64,000 nucleotides of DNA from Selaginella moellendorffii (GCF_000143415.4 NW_003314267.1:1438100-1502099); one strand, 5' to 3'. Shown: positions 11,129 to 22,941, counted from the stretch's first letter. Numbers and translations: made by a program. The notes: generated by a model from the sequence alone, not told the origin.

Positions 11129-12523
11129 CTACTTGAGCCGACGCTTAGATTCGCTGTACAGGATCACTCCAAACACTGTGAGTGTGTAGCCCGCCATGCC
11201 AACCACAGACACGGGGTTCCGGAACAAAAGTATGGACACCACAACGGCCACTGCTCCCTTGGCATTTCCCAGCACCTGTCAAGAACAAAACCATTAAAAG
11301 AGCGAGAGATTGAATTCCACTCAAGATAGGATAGAGAAGGGATAGCGAAACAGAGAAAGAGAAAAGTGATCGATCCTTAGAGCTGTGATTGTTTCGTACC
11401 TGGAGAGTCAAAGCACTCGTGTGCTTGGTGACGAGGAAGTTAGTGAGGTTAACGAAGTAAGCGGTGGCCGAGTTAACCAGGAGCAAGCCGATGATGGAAA
11501 AGTTTGTCCTGGCGAGCGCGATTGTGATGCCCACCACGTTGGGTTCCATGATCAGCGTCGCCGGCAGCAGCAGCACCACGGCGATCGGTGCCATGTAGAG
11601 CAGCAAGTTCATAGAGTTGAGCTTCTCCCTGGAAGTAAAGCAGGACAAAAACCGCATCAGGGAATACATTCGAAGGATGCAAACAAGAATTACATAAAGA
11701 CGAAGAACAGTCGAAGCAAGCAAACGAGAACAGGAAAAAAAATGACGCACAGCAAACAGGAAGAAATTCAGCTGCTAGGAAAGAAGATCGAAGAGCTTCT
11801 TACCCCTCGGAGGACAAGAGAATTCCCTGCAATACCGACTTGAGCGCTCTGGCAGCAGTGGCACTCACGCACATAATGAAACCATAGAGATGAAAGCTTG
11901 GCTCGCCCTGGAAACAAAGATTCCAACAAAAAAACACAAAAACAATGAGTGTGAGATGGATCCAATAAAATACGAGAAACAATGGTGGAAAGATCACTCA
12001 CCCCACTAGCGATGATCACCCCCGTGACAACCGGGACGAGCGTAAGATACGTGACCCAGGCCTCCCTCTTGAGCGTCATGAGATACGCAAACACGGCCGT
12101 GAAGAAGGGGGTGGTAGCTCCCACCGCCTGATTGAACGAGACCGGGAGGTAGCGCAGCGAGATGTTCCCACTCACCACCGACGCGCAAAAGATGATGCTC
12201 AGCGCCGAGATCTTGACGAACTGCGTCCTGGATCTGATAGCCTGCATGGGCACAAGCTTGAGCCACGCGATCCCAATGTAGCTGAAGAGTGCGCACGCCG
12301 TCATGTGGCACATCGTGAGGAAGATAGGGTACTTGAAGCCATAGTTGCTGAGGAGATACTTGTTGAGGAGAAGAACACCGATGTTGGACGAGTACCAGGC
12401 GCCAATCAACCCTACTGTGAAGACGCTGCCCGGCGCCATGGCCTGCGACGCCAGGGAGCCCGATCTTAGCAGCTTCTCCTTCTCCATGGCCGAGAATCCC
12501 CGAGAATGCGAGGCGCCGAGCAA
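11129..12523 (-). CDS. Nucleotide-sugar/triose-phosphate translocator family (UUAT-like)
   Basis: Exons 12002-12523, 11804-11907, 11400-11628 and 11129-11275 encode 333 residues. About ten hydrophobic spans are visible. Diagnostic stretches are [101 protein letters not shown] and [20 protein letters not shown]. These match the plant Golgi members that include the UDP-uronic-acid transporters; the substrate is inferred from that resemblance. It would move a nucleotide sugar into the Golgi lumen in exchange for a nucleotide monophosphate, supplying wall polysaccharide synthesis. The start may be at 12523 or at the second Met at 12487, which gives a length closer to the family norm. Confidence 0.9.
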
Positions 12524-13120
12524 ACCTGGGGCGGATTCTCAGCCGATCCGGCCAAATCGACGCCCGATTCCTGCGAAGAAGACGCCGATCCGGCGAGGAA
12601 TCCCGCCGCCGCCGCACGATTCTTGGCTCCCGCCCGCCGATCTGGGCCTCATCGCGGCGCCATGGACTCCTCCTCTCGCCACAGCAGGTTAAAAACCAAA
12701 AGCTCTAAATTCAACTAAAACAAAACCAAAATGGTAGAGTATAAACGGCATGACACGTCACGCCCACGGACCCCGCCACGTTGGCATTTACATTGGCGCC
12801 AACACCTACGTGGTGATCCGACCGACGTGGCGAGCTCTCGGCCGTCAATGCAGCCCCAAGCGACCGAATATCCGCACCCGCGTTGTTCGAATCTTCTAGC
12901 CCCTCTCCCTCCAGAAAGCGCCAGAGTCGTGGACGGCATTCTAAATTCCTCCGTGTAATTTGACATTGTCTCGTCACGAAGAGAGAAAAAATCGACGAAA
13001 CAACACGATGATTCCTGGGATCTCTCTGCGTGATCCACGATCATAGAACAAAATACATCCAATCTTTCGCAATAAACAAACAAAAACTTAGACATATTTA
13101 GTGTCTCGTGTACTTCTTCT
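12524..13120. promoter_or_regulatory. Upstream region of the transporter / 3' flank of CGS
   Basis: About 600 bp between the minus-strand transporter start and the minus-strand CGS stop. The first 180 bp are GC-rich, as for a 5' UTR. No gene is seen. Open frames here on both strands have no family resemblance. Confidence 0.35.
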
Positions 13121-15363
13121 CTACAAAGATGCCAGGGATTGCATCACGTCGGCGTATATGTCCTCGTAGTCTTCGATGCCGCAGCTAAATCTCACCAAGT
13201 TATCTTTGATTCCCATCTTGGCTCTTTCGGCAGGACTCTGATCCCTGGAAGATTAAAAAAGAGAATCCAAAAGTTGAGTTGATGACGGCTGTAAAGTAGA
13301 AACTTTTTTACTGGTTTACTTACCAGTATGAGATGATCGTCGGCTGTTCTACGAGGCTTTCGCAGCCTCCCAGAGACGGAGCGATGTATGGTATACGAAG
13401 CCCGTCTATGAACTTTGAGGTGAGAGCCAAGTCTCCATCGATCTAGAAATGTGACAAACCGGGTCATAGTCGTAACAAGAAAAAGAGAAGGAATGGAAAG
13501 AAGGAAGCTTACTTCAAAGCTCACCACGCCACCGAAACCACGCATCTGCTTGCTTGCAATGTGGAATTCCGGATGGCTTTCCAGACCAGGATAGTGAACA
13601 CGAGCAATCTATGAAACCAAGCTTGTTAATATTTCCTCGAAGAGAAAAATATACATTACATTACCTTGGGATGGGATTCAAGAGCTCGTGCCAGTCGCAA
13701 CGCATTCGAATTCTGCTGCCTCACGCGCAGATCCAACGTTTTGAGACCCCTTCCAATGAGATACGCAGCATGCTACAAACAGGAAAGAAGATCGATCAAC
13801 AGGAAGCAAGCGTCAGAAAATAATGAGGAAACAAACACAAGTATGCAATATCATCTTACCGCATCCACGACGCCTCCTAAAACATTGTGCAGCTTTCGCA
13901 CAGTGTCAACGAGTGGCTTGGAGCCGCTGATACTGCCTGCCAGGACCTGAAATAAAGGACAGTTTCTATCAGCTTTCAATGCTCGAAAACAAAAAATAAA
14001 ACAATCGTACGTCATTGTGGCCGGCAATGTATTTAGTCGCCGAGTTGAGAACCAGGTCCGCCCCCAGAGCTAAAGCCTTCTGATTCACAGGTGTTGCGAA
14101 GGTTCCATCGATGCAAACAATGGCCCCCTTCCGGCGACAAAGTGTTGAAACGAGTTCGATGTCTATACAGCGGAGATACGGGTTTGTAGGTGACTCCGAA
14201 AAAAATAATGATACCTGGATGGGCCAGCGACACAATAAGAGAGCCAAAGTCAGCAAGTGGAGATAGCGATATGTGATATTATAGCTTACAGGGTTGTCGT
14301 CTAACGCTCGCTTGAGCGAAGCCATATCTGCCGGATCGATGACGGTAGTCTGAAAGATAACAAGTATGAATCGATACCGAGAGAAGGAAAACTTGCGAAC
14401 GGGAGAAATCAGCATACCGTTATCCCCATTTTGGGGAGCACAGTCTGGACGAACTGCCTTGTTCTACGGTAGCAATCAGTCGTGGTTACAATGTGTCCAC
14501 CAGCCGGAACCAAAGCCAAGAGCATTGTAGTTGCAGCACACATACCGGAAGCCGAGACTAAAGTCTCTTCAGCACCCTCTAGAGCACTGTAGAAAAGATG
14601 AGATGAAAAGTATGAGATGGATTTCTATCTTTCAATCGCAAACCTGATCTTTCTTTCAGTAGCTTGGGTCGTGGGATTTCCATAGCGACCATACTCGAAG
14701 CTTTTGTATGTTCCATCCTACATTCATAGCAGCAGCGTGAGAAAATTGGTCAAGTAGAGACTTGTTCTCCCTTGCCTGAAATGCTATCAGATCGGCCGTG
14801 TTCCGGAAAGTATACGTAGCAGTCTGGACAATTGGAGTCGTGAGTGAATCGGCAACCTTGGTCCCATTCTCTCGCTCACCTATAGAAAACAAACGAAATT
14901 TTAGAGAAAGATCTAGTCACTAGAACAAAGGAAAAGAGGAAATCACGCATGCTTTACCTCCATGCACAGCCAGAGTGCTTGTAGACTTGGGCTTTGGCTT
15001 CTCGGCCGCCTTATCGATCTTCACAGCCGTGCCATTCACAGAGATTCCCACCGACAGAGCCGCCGCGACGCCGTCGACGATCGAGCTACTGCCACCGCTG
15101 CTTTGGCCGCTCATGGCAGAAGCCGCTACCACTTGCGCAACCCCAATATTGCTGCAGTTCCTCCGCGATTTGACGCTGAGCTGCCGCGCGAAGTTTGGAG
15201 GAAACCTGAGAATCATCGCTGCCGACGCAATGCTGCTCAACCTGTCGGTCCCGGATCGGGGCGGAGAAATCGGCGCTGGCGCTGGCGATGGCGATGCCGC
15301 GCCGGATGAATCCGCGCGGTAATCGCAGCCGCAATAGAAAGGGAACGAAGCCGCGGCCGCCAT
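13121..15363 (-). CDS. CGS1: Cystathionine gamma-synthase, plastid
   Basis: Eleven exons (14958-15363, 14776-14879, 14644-14717, 14418-14586, 14290-14349, 14011-14214, 13860-13946, 13665-13772, 13513-13608, 13324-13442, 13121-13244) give 516 residues. The PLP-dependent enzyme joins O-phosphohomoserine and cysteine to cystathionine, the committed step of methionine synthesis in plastids. Visible: a basic, Ser/Ala-rich transit region; [48 protein letters not shown] with the PLP lysine; [10 protein letters not shown]; and the C-terminal [11 protein letters not shown]. Exon 1 contains the MTO1 control motif. The intron after exon 2 is only 58 bp and has a GC donor (CAG/GCAAGG). An in-frame ATG at 15390 could add nine residues. 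Catalytic region intact; very likely functional. Confidence 0.95.
15133..15165 (-). promoter_or_regulatory. MTO1 nascent-peptide control motif in CGS exon 1
   Basis: Eleven codons encode [11 protein letters not shown], identical to the Arabidopsis MTO1 core, which together with S-adenosylmethionine stalls ribosomes on CGS1 mRNA and triggers its decay. It is preceded by the conserved [14 protein letters not shown]. The Trp that marks the stall site a few residues downstream in Arabidopsis is absent here: the sequence continues [11 protein letters not shown]. Presence is seen; that the control still works is inference. Confidence 0.85.
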
Positions 15364-15723
15364 CGCTCCTCCCACTTCCCTGATTCTCACGCCCGAGATT
15401 TTACCTTATAATGCAGACCTAGTTACCGCGAAAACGTGACCGCGCGGTGAGAAAATTTCACCACGACGCGGCGGTATGTCGAGTCCGTGCGGGACCCGCG
15501 CGGGAGATATTCCAAGATATTGGTGGGAATCAAACGCTACACAACATATTAGCTACTATCATCTTCTCATTATCTCGTAGTGTGTTCTTTCTTCGTCTTG
15601 ATTCAGTGTATATGAAATGTAGAGTAAAAAAATCCTTCGTTGGATGGATCGCTTATCTCCTTTTCTAGGAATTCCCAAAATCCTGTGCCAAAAAATCCTT
15701 TTGCTTTCCCTCTTTCGTCCTTC
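15364..15723. promoter_or_regulatory. CGS upstream region / GrpE 3' flank
   Basis: GC-rich close to the CGS start, with several short CG-rich tracts, then AT-rich toward the GrpE stop. No gene recognised. Confidence 0.3.
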
Positions 15724-17557
15724 TCAAGCACTGTTCTCGTCCACAGGAGTTTCATCCGATGGCGTTGTCTCTTCGGAGTCTTGAGGAGCTGCTGCTGGAC
15801 TGTTACTCGGCTTTCCGGAAGAAACTTTCACCATGGCGGCCCTCAAAAGCTTCTCTCCTAGCAAAAATCCTCGTCTAAATTCCTGCGTTACAATACCTTC
15901 GTCATACTCGCTAGATTCCTCGCGCATTATCGCCTCGTGAAGCTGTACCAAGATAATGCTCCACTCATTAGCACGAGAAGCAAAAGCGATCTTTGAGTGA
16001 GACTAAACTTACCTCGGGATTGAATTCCTTTCCGACTGTGTCGATGACTTTGACGCCCAAGCTCTTCATGATATCCACAAACTGTTTGTAGATCCCCTGA
16101 TAGCTACTGTCAATCTTCCTCTCGCCATCAGTCTCGGCCTTGATCGCTCCCTTGGCCCTCTCGAAGTTGTCGATCATTGGCAACAAGCTTTCCACCACGT
16201 CGCCTTTGACGGTCTCTCGCAGCGAATCCTTCTCGCGTCCCGATCGCTTCCTGAAGTTGTCAAAGTCTGCGTTGAGTCGCAAGAGCCGCTCCTTGGCCAG
16301 GGCCGATTCCTCCGTGAGATTTGCAACGAGCTGACTGAGAGAGTCCCTCTCCTTTTGGATCACTTCCAGCTCCGCCTGTATGGTGCTCATTGCTGCTTGA
16401 TCGTTGCCTAGAACAGCTTCAGAGTAGTTCCGGAGGAGAACTTCGATGACCGAAGCCGAGACCTCGGTCGGCTCACTCCCGTTAACTTGAGAAGTTGTGT
16501 CTTCCAGGCCGTCATCATCAGCCTTCTCCTTTTCGTCCTCCACTTGCTGCAAAGATCAAAATCAATTCTTGTCAAACGTGAAAGTGAAGAAAAGCATCCT
16601 AAGGAGCTGAGATGAAACAAAGCTCTCATCCATAGCAAGTCTAGCAGCGCAAGAAAAAGCTGAAAAAAAGGAACTTAAAGCCAAGCAAAAAACAAAACTA
16701 ATCACGAAGACATAAAAATCTATATACGCGGCATGCTGAAAAACCACCGACGGATCAATCCAAGCAGAGAAAGAAACCAACTCTATAGATGGAGAGACAC
16801 ACAATGCAGGAGTTTCACGCTGAACTGTATGAAGAAAATGGAACCGAGAAATGCCAGGCAAAAATCGAAACCAATCACTACTAAGACAGAAAAATCTATT
16901 CACAAGAACAAGTAGAAAAACCACTGACGTTCAATCCAAGCAGAGAAAATGGAACAGAGAAATGCCAAGAAAAAATCAAAACTAGCTCATCCACACAAAA
17001 ACACGCTGAAAAAATACTGACGGATCAATCCAGCTCTATGGATTGAGAGACACACAATGCAAGAGTTTCACGTCGCATGGACTGTATGAAGTCATCCTAC
17101 TAAAACGGACCAAGCAAAAATCAAAACTAATCAGACAGAAAAATCTATCCACACAAGTTCGAACACGCTGAAAAGGATCAATCCAAGCAGAGAAAAAAAA
17201 ACCAGCTCTATAGAATGAGAGACACGAGTTCCACGTAGCATGAATGGAAAAGAGAGGGAGGAATGCTCGCTCGCTATGGGAACCCTAGGGTTTTTGTAGA
17301 GCGAAGGCTCATACCTCAGCTTGGCTGGCCTGCTGCTCGGCGAGCGCAAACGTCCGGTAGCGCAATCTCCTGGATCCACAGACTGCGGCATTGCGCGTCC
17401 CGGGCCTGGAAACTAGGGAATTGAAGCACAGCCCTCGCCCGCGATGCTGCGTCCCGATCGAAATCGACGAAGAGCACAGGCTCCTCCGCAATGGCAATGG
17501 ATTCACCAGTGTCGCCGACGCCGCCGACGCCGATGCCGCAGCCATAGCCGCCGCCAT
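15724..17557 (-). CDS. GrpE nucleotide-exchange factor, plastid-type
   Basis: Exons 17315-17557, 16013-16546 and 15724-15942 encode 331 residues. GrpE releases ADP from Hsp70 partners. The first 81 residues, rich in Ala, Ser and Arg, look like a plastid transit peptide. A long coiled-coil follows (about 140-195). The GrpE core is clear: LLRLNADFDNFRKRS, LLPMIDNFERAKGAI, YKQFVDIMKSLGVKVID, FNPELHEAIMREES, GFLLGEKLLRAAMVKVS. A 30-residue acidic and Pro-rich tail ends the protein. Intron 1 is large (768 bp) for this region and holds a degenerate tandem repeat. Organelle (chloroplast rather than mitochondrion) is inferred from the leader. Confidence 0.93.
16735..17245 (-). repeat. Degenerate tandem repeat inside GrpE intron 1
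   Basis: At least three irregular copies of a module containing GGATCAATCCA(AGCAGAGAAA), then CTCTA.AG/GATTGAGAGACAC and TTTCACG/TTCCACG followed by GCATGGACTGTATGAAG variants, starting near 16752, 17020 and 17167, with a partial copy near 16925. Spacing is 150-270 bp and divergence is high. Confidence 0.6.
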
Positions 17558-18055
17558 GCACCGAAATCTTCCCCTCTCGTTCCCCTCCTCGGGCTTGGAA
17601 TTTCCCTACTACGCAGGAGAATTTTGACGGTCGCGATTGCTTATCCCGTGACGATTCTGGCGAGCATTCAATCCTGGCCGCTTGTTGCGGAATGTAATCC
17701 TTGATGCCTTTACGGGCGGAAGAGTCTAGACGTTGCAGGCATAGAAGAGGTCGGCGGTTCGAAGCCGGGTAATATACCGGAAAAAGATGCCACGCGCATC
17801 TTGACCGTTGATTTTTTCGGGGTCAGATACGTGGACACGTGACGCTTTGCGACAGACTTCTCGGGTCCGATCACTCGCAAATGTGCCCGCGCCAGCGACA
17901 CTAGCGACTATTATTTTTACTCTTCCTCACACAATTTAGGGTTTTTAATTTCACTCCATCGCTGGAGCTGGGATTCGCGACGCACGCGCCGATCTTCGGG
18001 TAAATCTCTAGATCTAGGGCCGGATCTCAAGCTGGAGGGAGCTAGCTATGGTAAT
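17558..18055. promoter_or_regulatory. Shared intergenic region of GrpE and SUT
   Basis: The two genes are transcribed away from each other across 498 bp, so this is likely a bidirectional promoter. The SUT leader contains an out-of-frame ATG at 18048, eight bases before the chosen start. Confidence 0.45.
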
Positions 18056-20571
18056 ATGGAGCAACAGAGAATGGAGGAGGCCGCCGCGACGATTGTGGCC
18101 CAGGATGGATCAGAGATTATCGACAGCGGTGACAGCAGCGACGAGGAAAGGCTTATAGAAATGGAAGCGCTCAAGAGCGACGCAGAAATCCCGAAATCCA
18201 GTCTTTGGAGCTTGGGGGATAGCTCTCTCGTAAGCCTCGCCTTGTGGTCGATGGTAGCTGGAGGGATCCAGTTTGGATGGGCTCTCCAATTATCTCTCCT
18301 CACGCCTTACGTTCAGGTAGATTTTTTTTTTCTTCTTTTGGTGTTCTTCTTCTTTCCTTTTCGTGTGTTCTAAGAAACGTTGTTTCTGGTCCTAGACACT
18401 GGGAATTGGACACTCCTCTTCATCCTTCATATGGCTGTGTGGCCCTGTCACCGGGTTGATCGTAAGTCAATTACATACGTTTTCTTACGTACGTTTTCCA
18501 CGTTTTTTTTCTTTATTTTTCTCTCAGGTCCAGCCATGCGTTGGTATCTGGAGCGATAGGTGTAGATCGAAATGGGGACGCAGAAGGCCTTTCATTTTTG
18601 TGGGAGCCCTGCTGGTTTGCGTTGCCGTAAGTTTTAGTTGTTTCTTTTTTCTTTCTGGTGACGACATCTGATAAGTTGCTCCATTTCAGGTAGTTTTTAT
18701 AGGATTTGCGGCGGACTTTGGTTATTTGTTGGGGGATCCGCATGTTGATTGTAAGTAAGTATGCCACGTAAAACGAGTACACTATCATCGTTACACAGAA
18801 AATTTCAGGTCACCGAAGATAGTAACGCGGCCATGGGCCGTGGGAATTTTTGTACTCGGATTTTGGATGCTGGATGTAGCTAATAACACTGTACAGGTAA
18901 AAGTTTTTAGAGTTCATCTTGGCATTGACACAGTCTAAATTCCAGGCGCCTGCTCGAGCTCTATTAGCGGACTTAGCAGGTACTAGAAACATATAATGAA
19001 AGCTTTGTGCATTGTTTAACTTTCTCTTCTGGTTGTTCAGGTCCGACTCAGAGGAATTCTGCTAATGCCACCTTCTGCTCATGGATTGCTTTGGGTAACA
19101 TTTTGGGCTTTGCTACTGGAGCGGGTGGACACTGGCATAGGTACATTGTTACAGGCTTTCGATCTGTTCAAACTGCTAAATGAAATATCTGTTCAGGTGG
19201 TTTCCCTTCTTGAAGAGTAAGGCATGCTGTGAAGCGTGCGGAAATCTCAAGGCTGCTTATCTTTTAGCTGTGGTAAGTGATTTGAATTCCCGCATCTGCT
19301 AGATTTCTGGTGCAAAATTTTGTCGCAGATATTCTTGGCGTTTTGTACAGCAATGACATTGTGGTTCTCACATGAAATTCCGCTTTTGCCGAAAGAGGAA
19401 AGGAAAGAAGACTATGCACCTATATCTCGTGAAGATCGTAGCGGGAAAGAGCTTGAACTGACCGTTATTAATGGTTCTCGAGCTGATGACGGATTATCGA
19501 ATGGCCATCACAACATAAATGGCAATCACGATAAAAATGCTGCGAAGGAAGAAAAAGTCGACGTAGTTGCGGGACCTGGAGCGGTTCTGGTGAATCTCTT
19601 GGTGGGCATGAGACAACTTCCAGAGGCAATGAAGAGCGTTTTGCTCGTCATGACGTTATCTTGGGTAAGAATCTCTTTTCTTCTAGTTGATTTCTAACTT
19701 TGTGGTTTCTCAGCTATCCTGGTTTCCTTTCTTCCTCTTTGATACGGATTGGATGGGCCGAGAAGTTTACAACGGTGATCCTTCTGGTGGTATTGACAAG
19801 GCGAAGAGCTATCAGAAAGGAGTTCAAGCCGGTGCCTTTGGATTGTTATTAAATTCGGTACGTATTTCTTTTCGTTTGTTTGTTGATAGTTCAACCGTGC
19901 GCGCAGGTTGTGTTGGGTGTCTCTTCGTTTCTCATTGATCCTTTGTGTCGCTGGGTCGGGTCGAAAACGCTATGGGCTACAAGCAACTTCATCGTTTTCA
20001 TCTGTATGGCCTCTACAGCAATTATCAGCGCGTCGGCATACCACCATTTCCAAGACTTCCATTCGATAAAGAATGGAGCTCTTGTGCTTTTTGCGGTTCT
20101 GGGATTTCCTCTTGCGGTGAGCTAGCTTTGCTCTCTAAAATACTCGACTCAGATTTTGTTCGCAGGTAACTTACAGCGTACCATTTTCCATCACTGCTGA
20201 GTTGACGGCCGATACAGGGGGTGGTCAAGGTTGGTGTCTTGATCCTTTTTTTTCTCGATGGATAGTAAGCGTTTTTTCTTCGTTGCAGGCCTGGCGATGG
20301 GAATTTTGAATCTCTCCGTTGTTATCCCGCAGGTCGGCGTTTCATTTCTTCTGCGTTGATTCACATTGTCTTCTCAACTTTCCTTTTCTTTTTCCAGCTG
20401 GTAGTTGCCTTGGGAGCCGGGCCCTGGGACGCGGTTTTTGGAGGTGGCAACGAGCCAGCGTTCGTTCTGGCAGCCTTGTTCGCGCTGGTCGCTGGGATAA
20501 TCGCCATAGCCTGGCTGCCCCAGCTCTCCAGAGAAGGCTACCATCGCACAGAGCTACACGGCCTTGGATAA
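18056..20571 (+). CDS. SUT: Sucrose/H+ symporter (SUT/SUC family)
   Basis: Fourteen exons (18056-18316, 18396-18461, 18528-18626, 18690-18754, 18809-18896, 18946-18979, 19041-19140, 19197-19272, 19329-19664, 19714-19857, 19907-20116, 20166-20229, 20289-20332, 20398-20571) give 586 residues with about twelve membrane spans. The protein couples sucrose uptake to protons. Seen: [84 protein letters not shown] and [20 protein letters not shown]. An acidic cytosolic N-terminus of about 60 residues precedes the first span. The central loop is long (about 95 residues, with an [13 protein letters not shown] stretch), closer in size to the SUC3/SUT2 group than to short SUC2 forms. Splice sites are all GT-AG. 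Confidence 0.95.
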
Positions 20572-20764
20572 GCATTTGACTTTTCTTTTTCTTTCTTCGT
20601 TTTGACTTCCATTCGCTTGGGAAGCTCACCAAAGCTTGCTTCTGTGTCTGTGTTTATCGCAGCAGGAGCAAAGTGTACATAGCAGAAGAGAATAAAATCA
20701 AAAGCCAAGGCGATATAGGGTTCTCTCTGGCCTCGTCTTACCAATAGTAGGGAAAGAAGAAGGT

Positions 20765-21254
20765 ATGCCCGTGCTAACAATCCATACCAATGTGGTGCTC
20801 TTGGATGGAAGTTTGATGTCCTCGGTTGTGAGCAAGCTTAGTCACGAAGTCGCTAAAACTACAGGCAAGCCCGAGTCTGTAAGTGGAGCTAGCTCTTTGG
20901 ATTTTTCTCTCGGAGTTTTTTTGACGTCTTGTTCTACAGTACGTGATGGTGCTTCTTCATGGTGGTGTCACTCTAGCGTTTCAAGGGTGCCACGAGAGCG
21001 CTGCTGCGTATGGAGAATTGGTCTCGATTGGTGGGCTCTCTCCGGGAGTTAACCAGGATTTGTGCAAAGCCATAGCTCGGGTTTTGGAGGAGGAGCTAAA
21101 GGTGCCACCGTCGAGGTGCTACATCAAGTTTTACCAAGAACAGGCATGTGTTTTAAGAATCTGGTGCTCGGTTTCTTCGTTTCTCTTTGACGAAATTTTA
21201 TCTTTCTAGGCCCAGTCCGAGCAAGCTTCCTGTCTACACGCACTCCACCAGTAA
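20765..21254 (+). CDS. MDL: MIF/D-dopachrome tautomerase-like protein (MDL)
   Basis: Exons 20765-20878 and 20940-21143 encode MPVLTIHTNV, KTTGKPESYVMVLL, AAAYGELVSIGGL and SRCYIKFYQEQ, the MIF fold with the catalytic Pro directly after Met. The end is less certain. Using a GC donor after 21143 and the acceptor before 21210 gives a 14-residue tail and 120 residues in total. Without splicing the frame runs 22 residues further to 21209. The usual C-terminal FFGWNG.. strand of plant MDLs is not seen in either model. Plant MDL proteins are small cytosolic or peroxisomal tautomerase-fold proteins. Confidence 0.8.
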
Positions 21255-21525
21255 AAAAGAGAGAGATCCAATCTTTTGATCAGTCCATAGTCATTCTTTC
21301 ACGGCTTACGCGTTTGATGATCACAGATCTTGCGAGACCAAACGAACCGCAAAGATCTGTAAAGAGCCCCTGAGTTTTCTTGCGAGAGCTGACGACTTGA
21401 TTCATGGAAGAAACAAAGAGCAAAAAGATGGAACTTTTAACTAGACGCGCGTGAGCCTACTGACTATACAAACCGCAAAAATTTCGAGAGAGCTCATCTT
21501 CCTTGAGAGTTGGGATTGGTCTTCT

Positions 21526-22751
21526 CTACTTGTCCCACTCTGGATCGATGTCGGACGGAGGCTGGACGAGGCTGCGGGGAGCGGTGGTGCCGGAGACCGA
21601 GGCGCCACTGGCGCCAGCCTCGTCGATCCCGTTCACCTCAGTGGCGTAGTGCCAGCCCATGAGATAAGGGAGAGCGTACTAGAAAAGAGTGTTCCAAGAT
21701 ACTGTTAGTGTTGAGTGGAAGAACAATGGAAGAACAAGCAAGAACTACTTACATTGGCCGCGGAGCGAATGATGGCAAATTCACCCTTTGAGATTGGAAT
21801 GTTGAGTCGTGCCTCGGCTTTCTCCACCTTGTTTGCCACAGCTACAGGCGCGATGGAAATGAGTTCCAGAGAACTGGAAAGAAGGATCTTTCAGTTACTT
21901 ACTTAAACCGAAGAAGAATCCATTCCTGTCCGTGGTGGGTTCGATCTTGAGCGACTTTCTCACCATTCCAGCGTCACTGCCACGGAGCAAGTTCCAAATG
22001 TTTATCAGCAAAACCGAGATCTCTAGCTTTCAGAAGGAGAAAAACAAGAGGAAGTCTTACGATTTTCCCATGTTTGGGTCGTGAAAGAACTCGAGAGATT
22101 CCGACGGGGTCAGTGCAAGGATCTGTCCGAGCTCGCTCACAGAGAGAGCGAAAAGCTGCAAGAACCTCATCAGTGGCTGACACCTGCGAAAGCGGGAACG
22201 AGACTACCTGCTTTTTTCCCCAGTCGTACTGACGCTGAGAGATGGATGGCGCAAACTCCAGCATCACAGTCCCCTCTCGAGAGAGAATCGCGTCTCCAGA
22301 CTAGAGGAAACAAAATAAGAAATCAACTAAGAACAAAGCTTCTCGGATCTTCTTACATCTGATATCTTGAAAGTCGGCTTGATGAGTCGCATGTTGAGCG
22401 CACACTTTCCTTTGTAGAACACATGATCGGCAAAGACTCGCCTTGGTCGGGTTTCTGAAACAAAAGAACCTGCTAACAAGCTGACGGCGAGTGCCGATAG
22501 TTTTTCACCTGTAGCCTCATGGGCTGCCATCGTAGCCATGCTCCGACGAATGGAGACACCACCAAGCTCCAGCTTTGGCATGGAGAACGAAAACACACTT
22601 GGGAGCCTGGATAAAAAAGCGAAGCACTCGTCAGAGGAGAAAATAGAAGAAAAGAGATAAAAGAAACCACGAACTTGGTGTAGCCCAGCACACTTTCCAT
22701 TGTACCGCCGCAGGTGCCGCCCAAAACCTTCGTCCTCGCCACAGCCCACAT
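21526..22751 (-). CDS. WHY: WHIRLY single-stranded-DNA-binding protein
   Basis: Eight exons (22675-22751, 22509-22606, 22357-22454, 22208-22300, 22061-22155, 21903-21976, 21753-21841, 21526-21678) join in frame to 258 residues. WHIRLY proteins bind single-stranded DNA in plastids, mitochondria and nucleus and guard organelle genomes. Seen in order: a basic leader; VFADHVFYKGKCAL, equivalent to the KGKAAL motif but with Cys;  LSREGTVMLEFAP; RQYDWGKKQ; FALSVSELGQILAL; SLEFFHDPNMGKSD; VRKSLKIEPT; LNIPISKGEFAIIRS and ALPYLMGWH; and an acidic C-terminus ending PEWDK. The leader with several Arg and Ser suggests organelle import. None of the open frames on this strand shows the whole protein, because the exons are only 74-153 bp. 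Confidence 0.93.
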
Positions 22752-22941
22752 TCCTGCGTTAAAACCCTCAACCCAAAAATCCCTAGCATAAAGAAGTTAG
22801 CAAAACTAACCTGAGCTCAACTATGGAACTTTCAGTGATGGAGCCATATGGCAATCACGTCAACGAGCCGTATCTCACACTGACACATATAAATATCAGT
22901 GACTTCTGTTGTCTTTGACAAGGTTAATTGACTCGGGGAAG
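22752..22941. promoter_or_regulatory. Divergent promoter of WHIRLY and the kinase gene
   Basis: Only 190 bp separate the two start codons. TATAAATA at 22888-22895 lies 47 bp before the kinase ATG on the plus strand. In the partial duplicate at 29625 this box has decayed. Confidence 0.5.

Noticed and set aside
12006-12617. 203-codon minus-strand frame over the transporter exon 1
   Set aside because: It is a shadow in another frame; the overlapping frame has the clear transporter sequence.
14962-15322. Plus-strand frames of 115 codons over CGS exon 1
   Set aside because: Antisense shadows of a GC-rich exon; no family resemblance.
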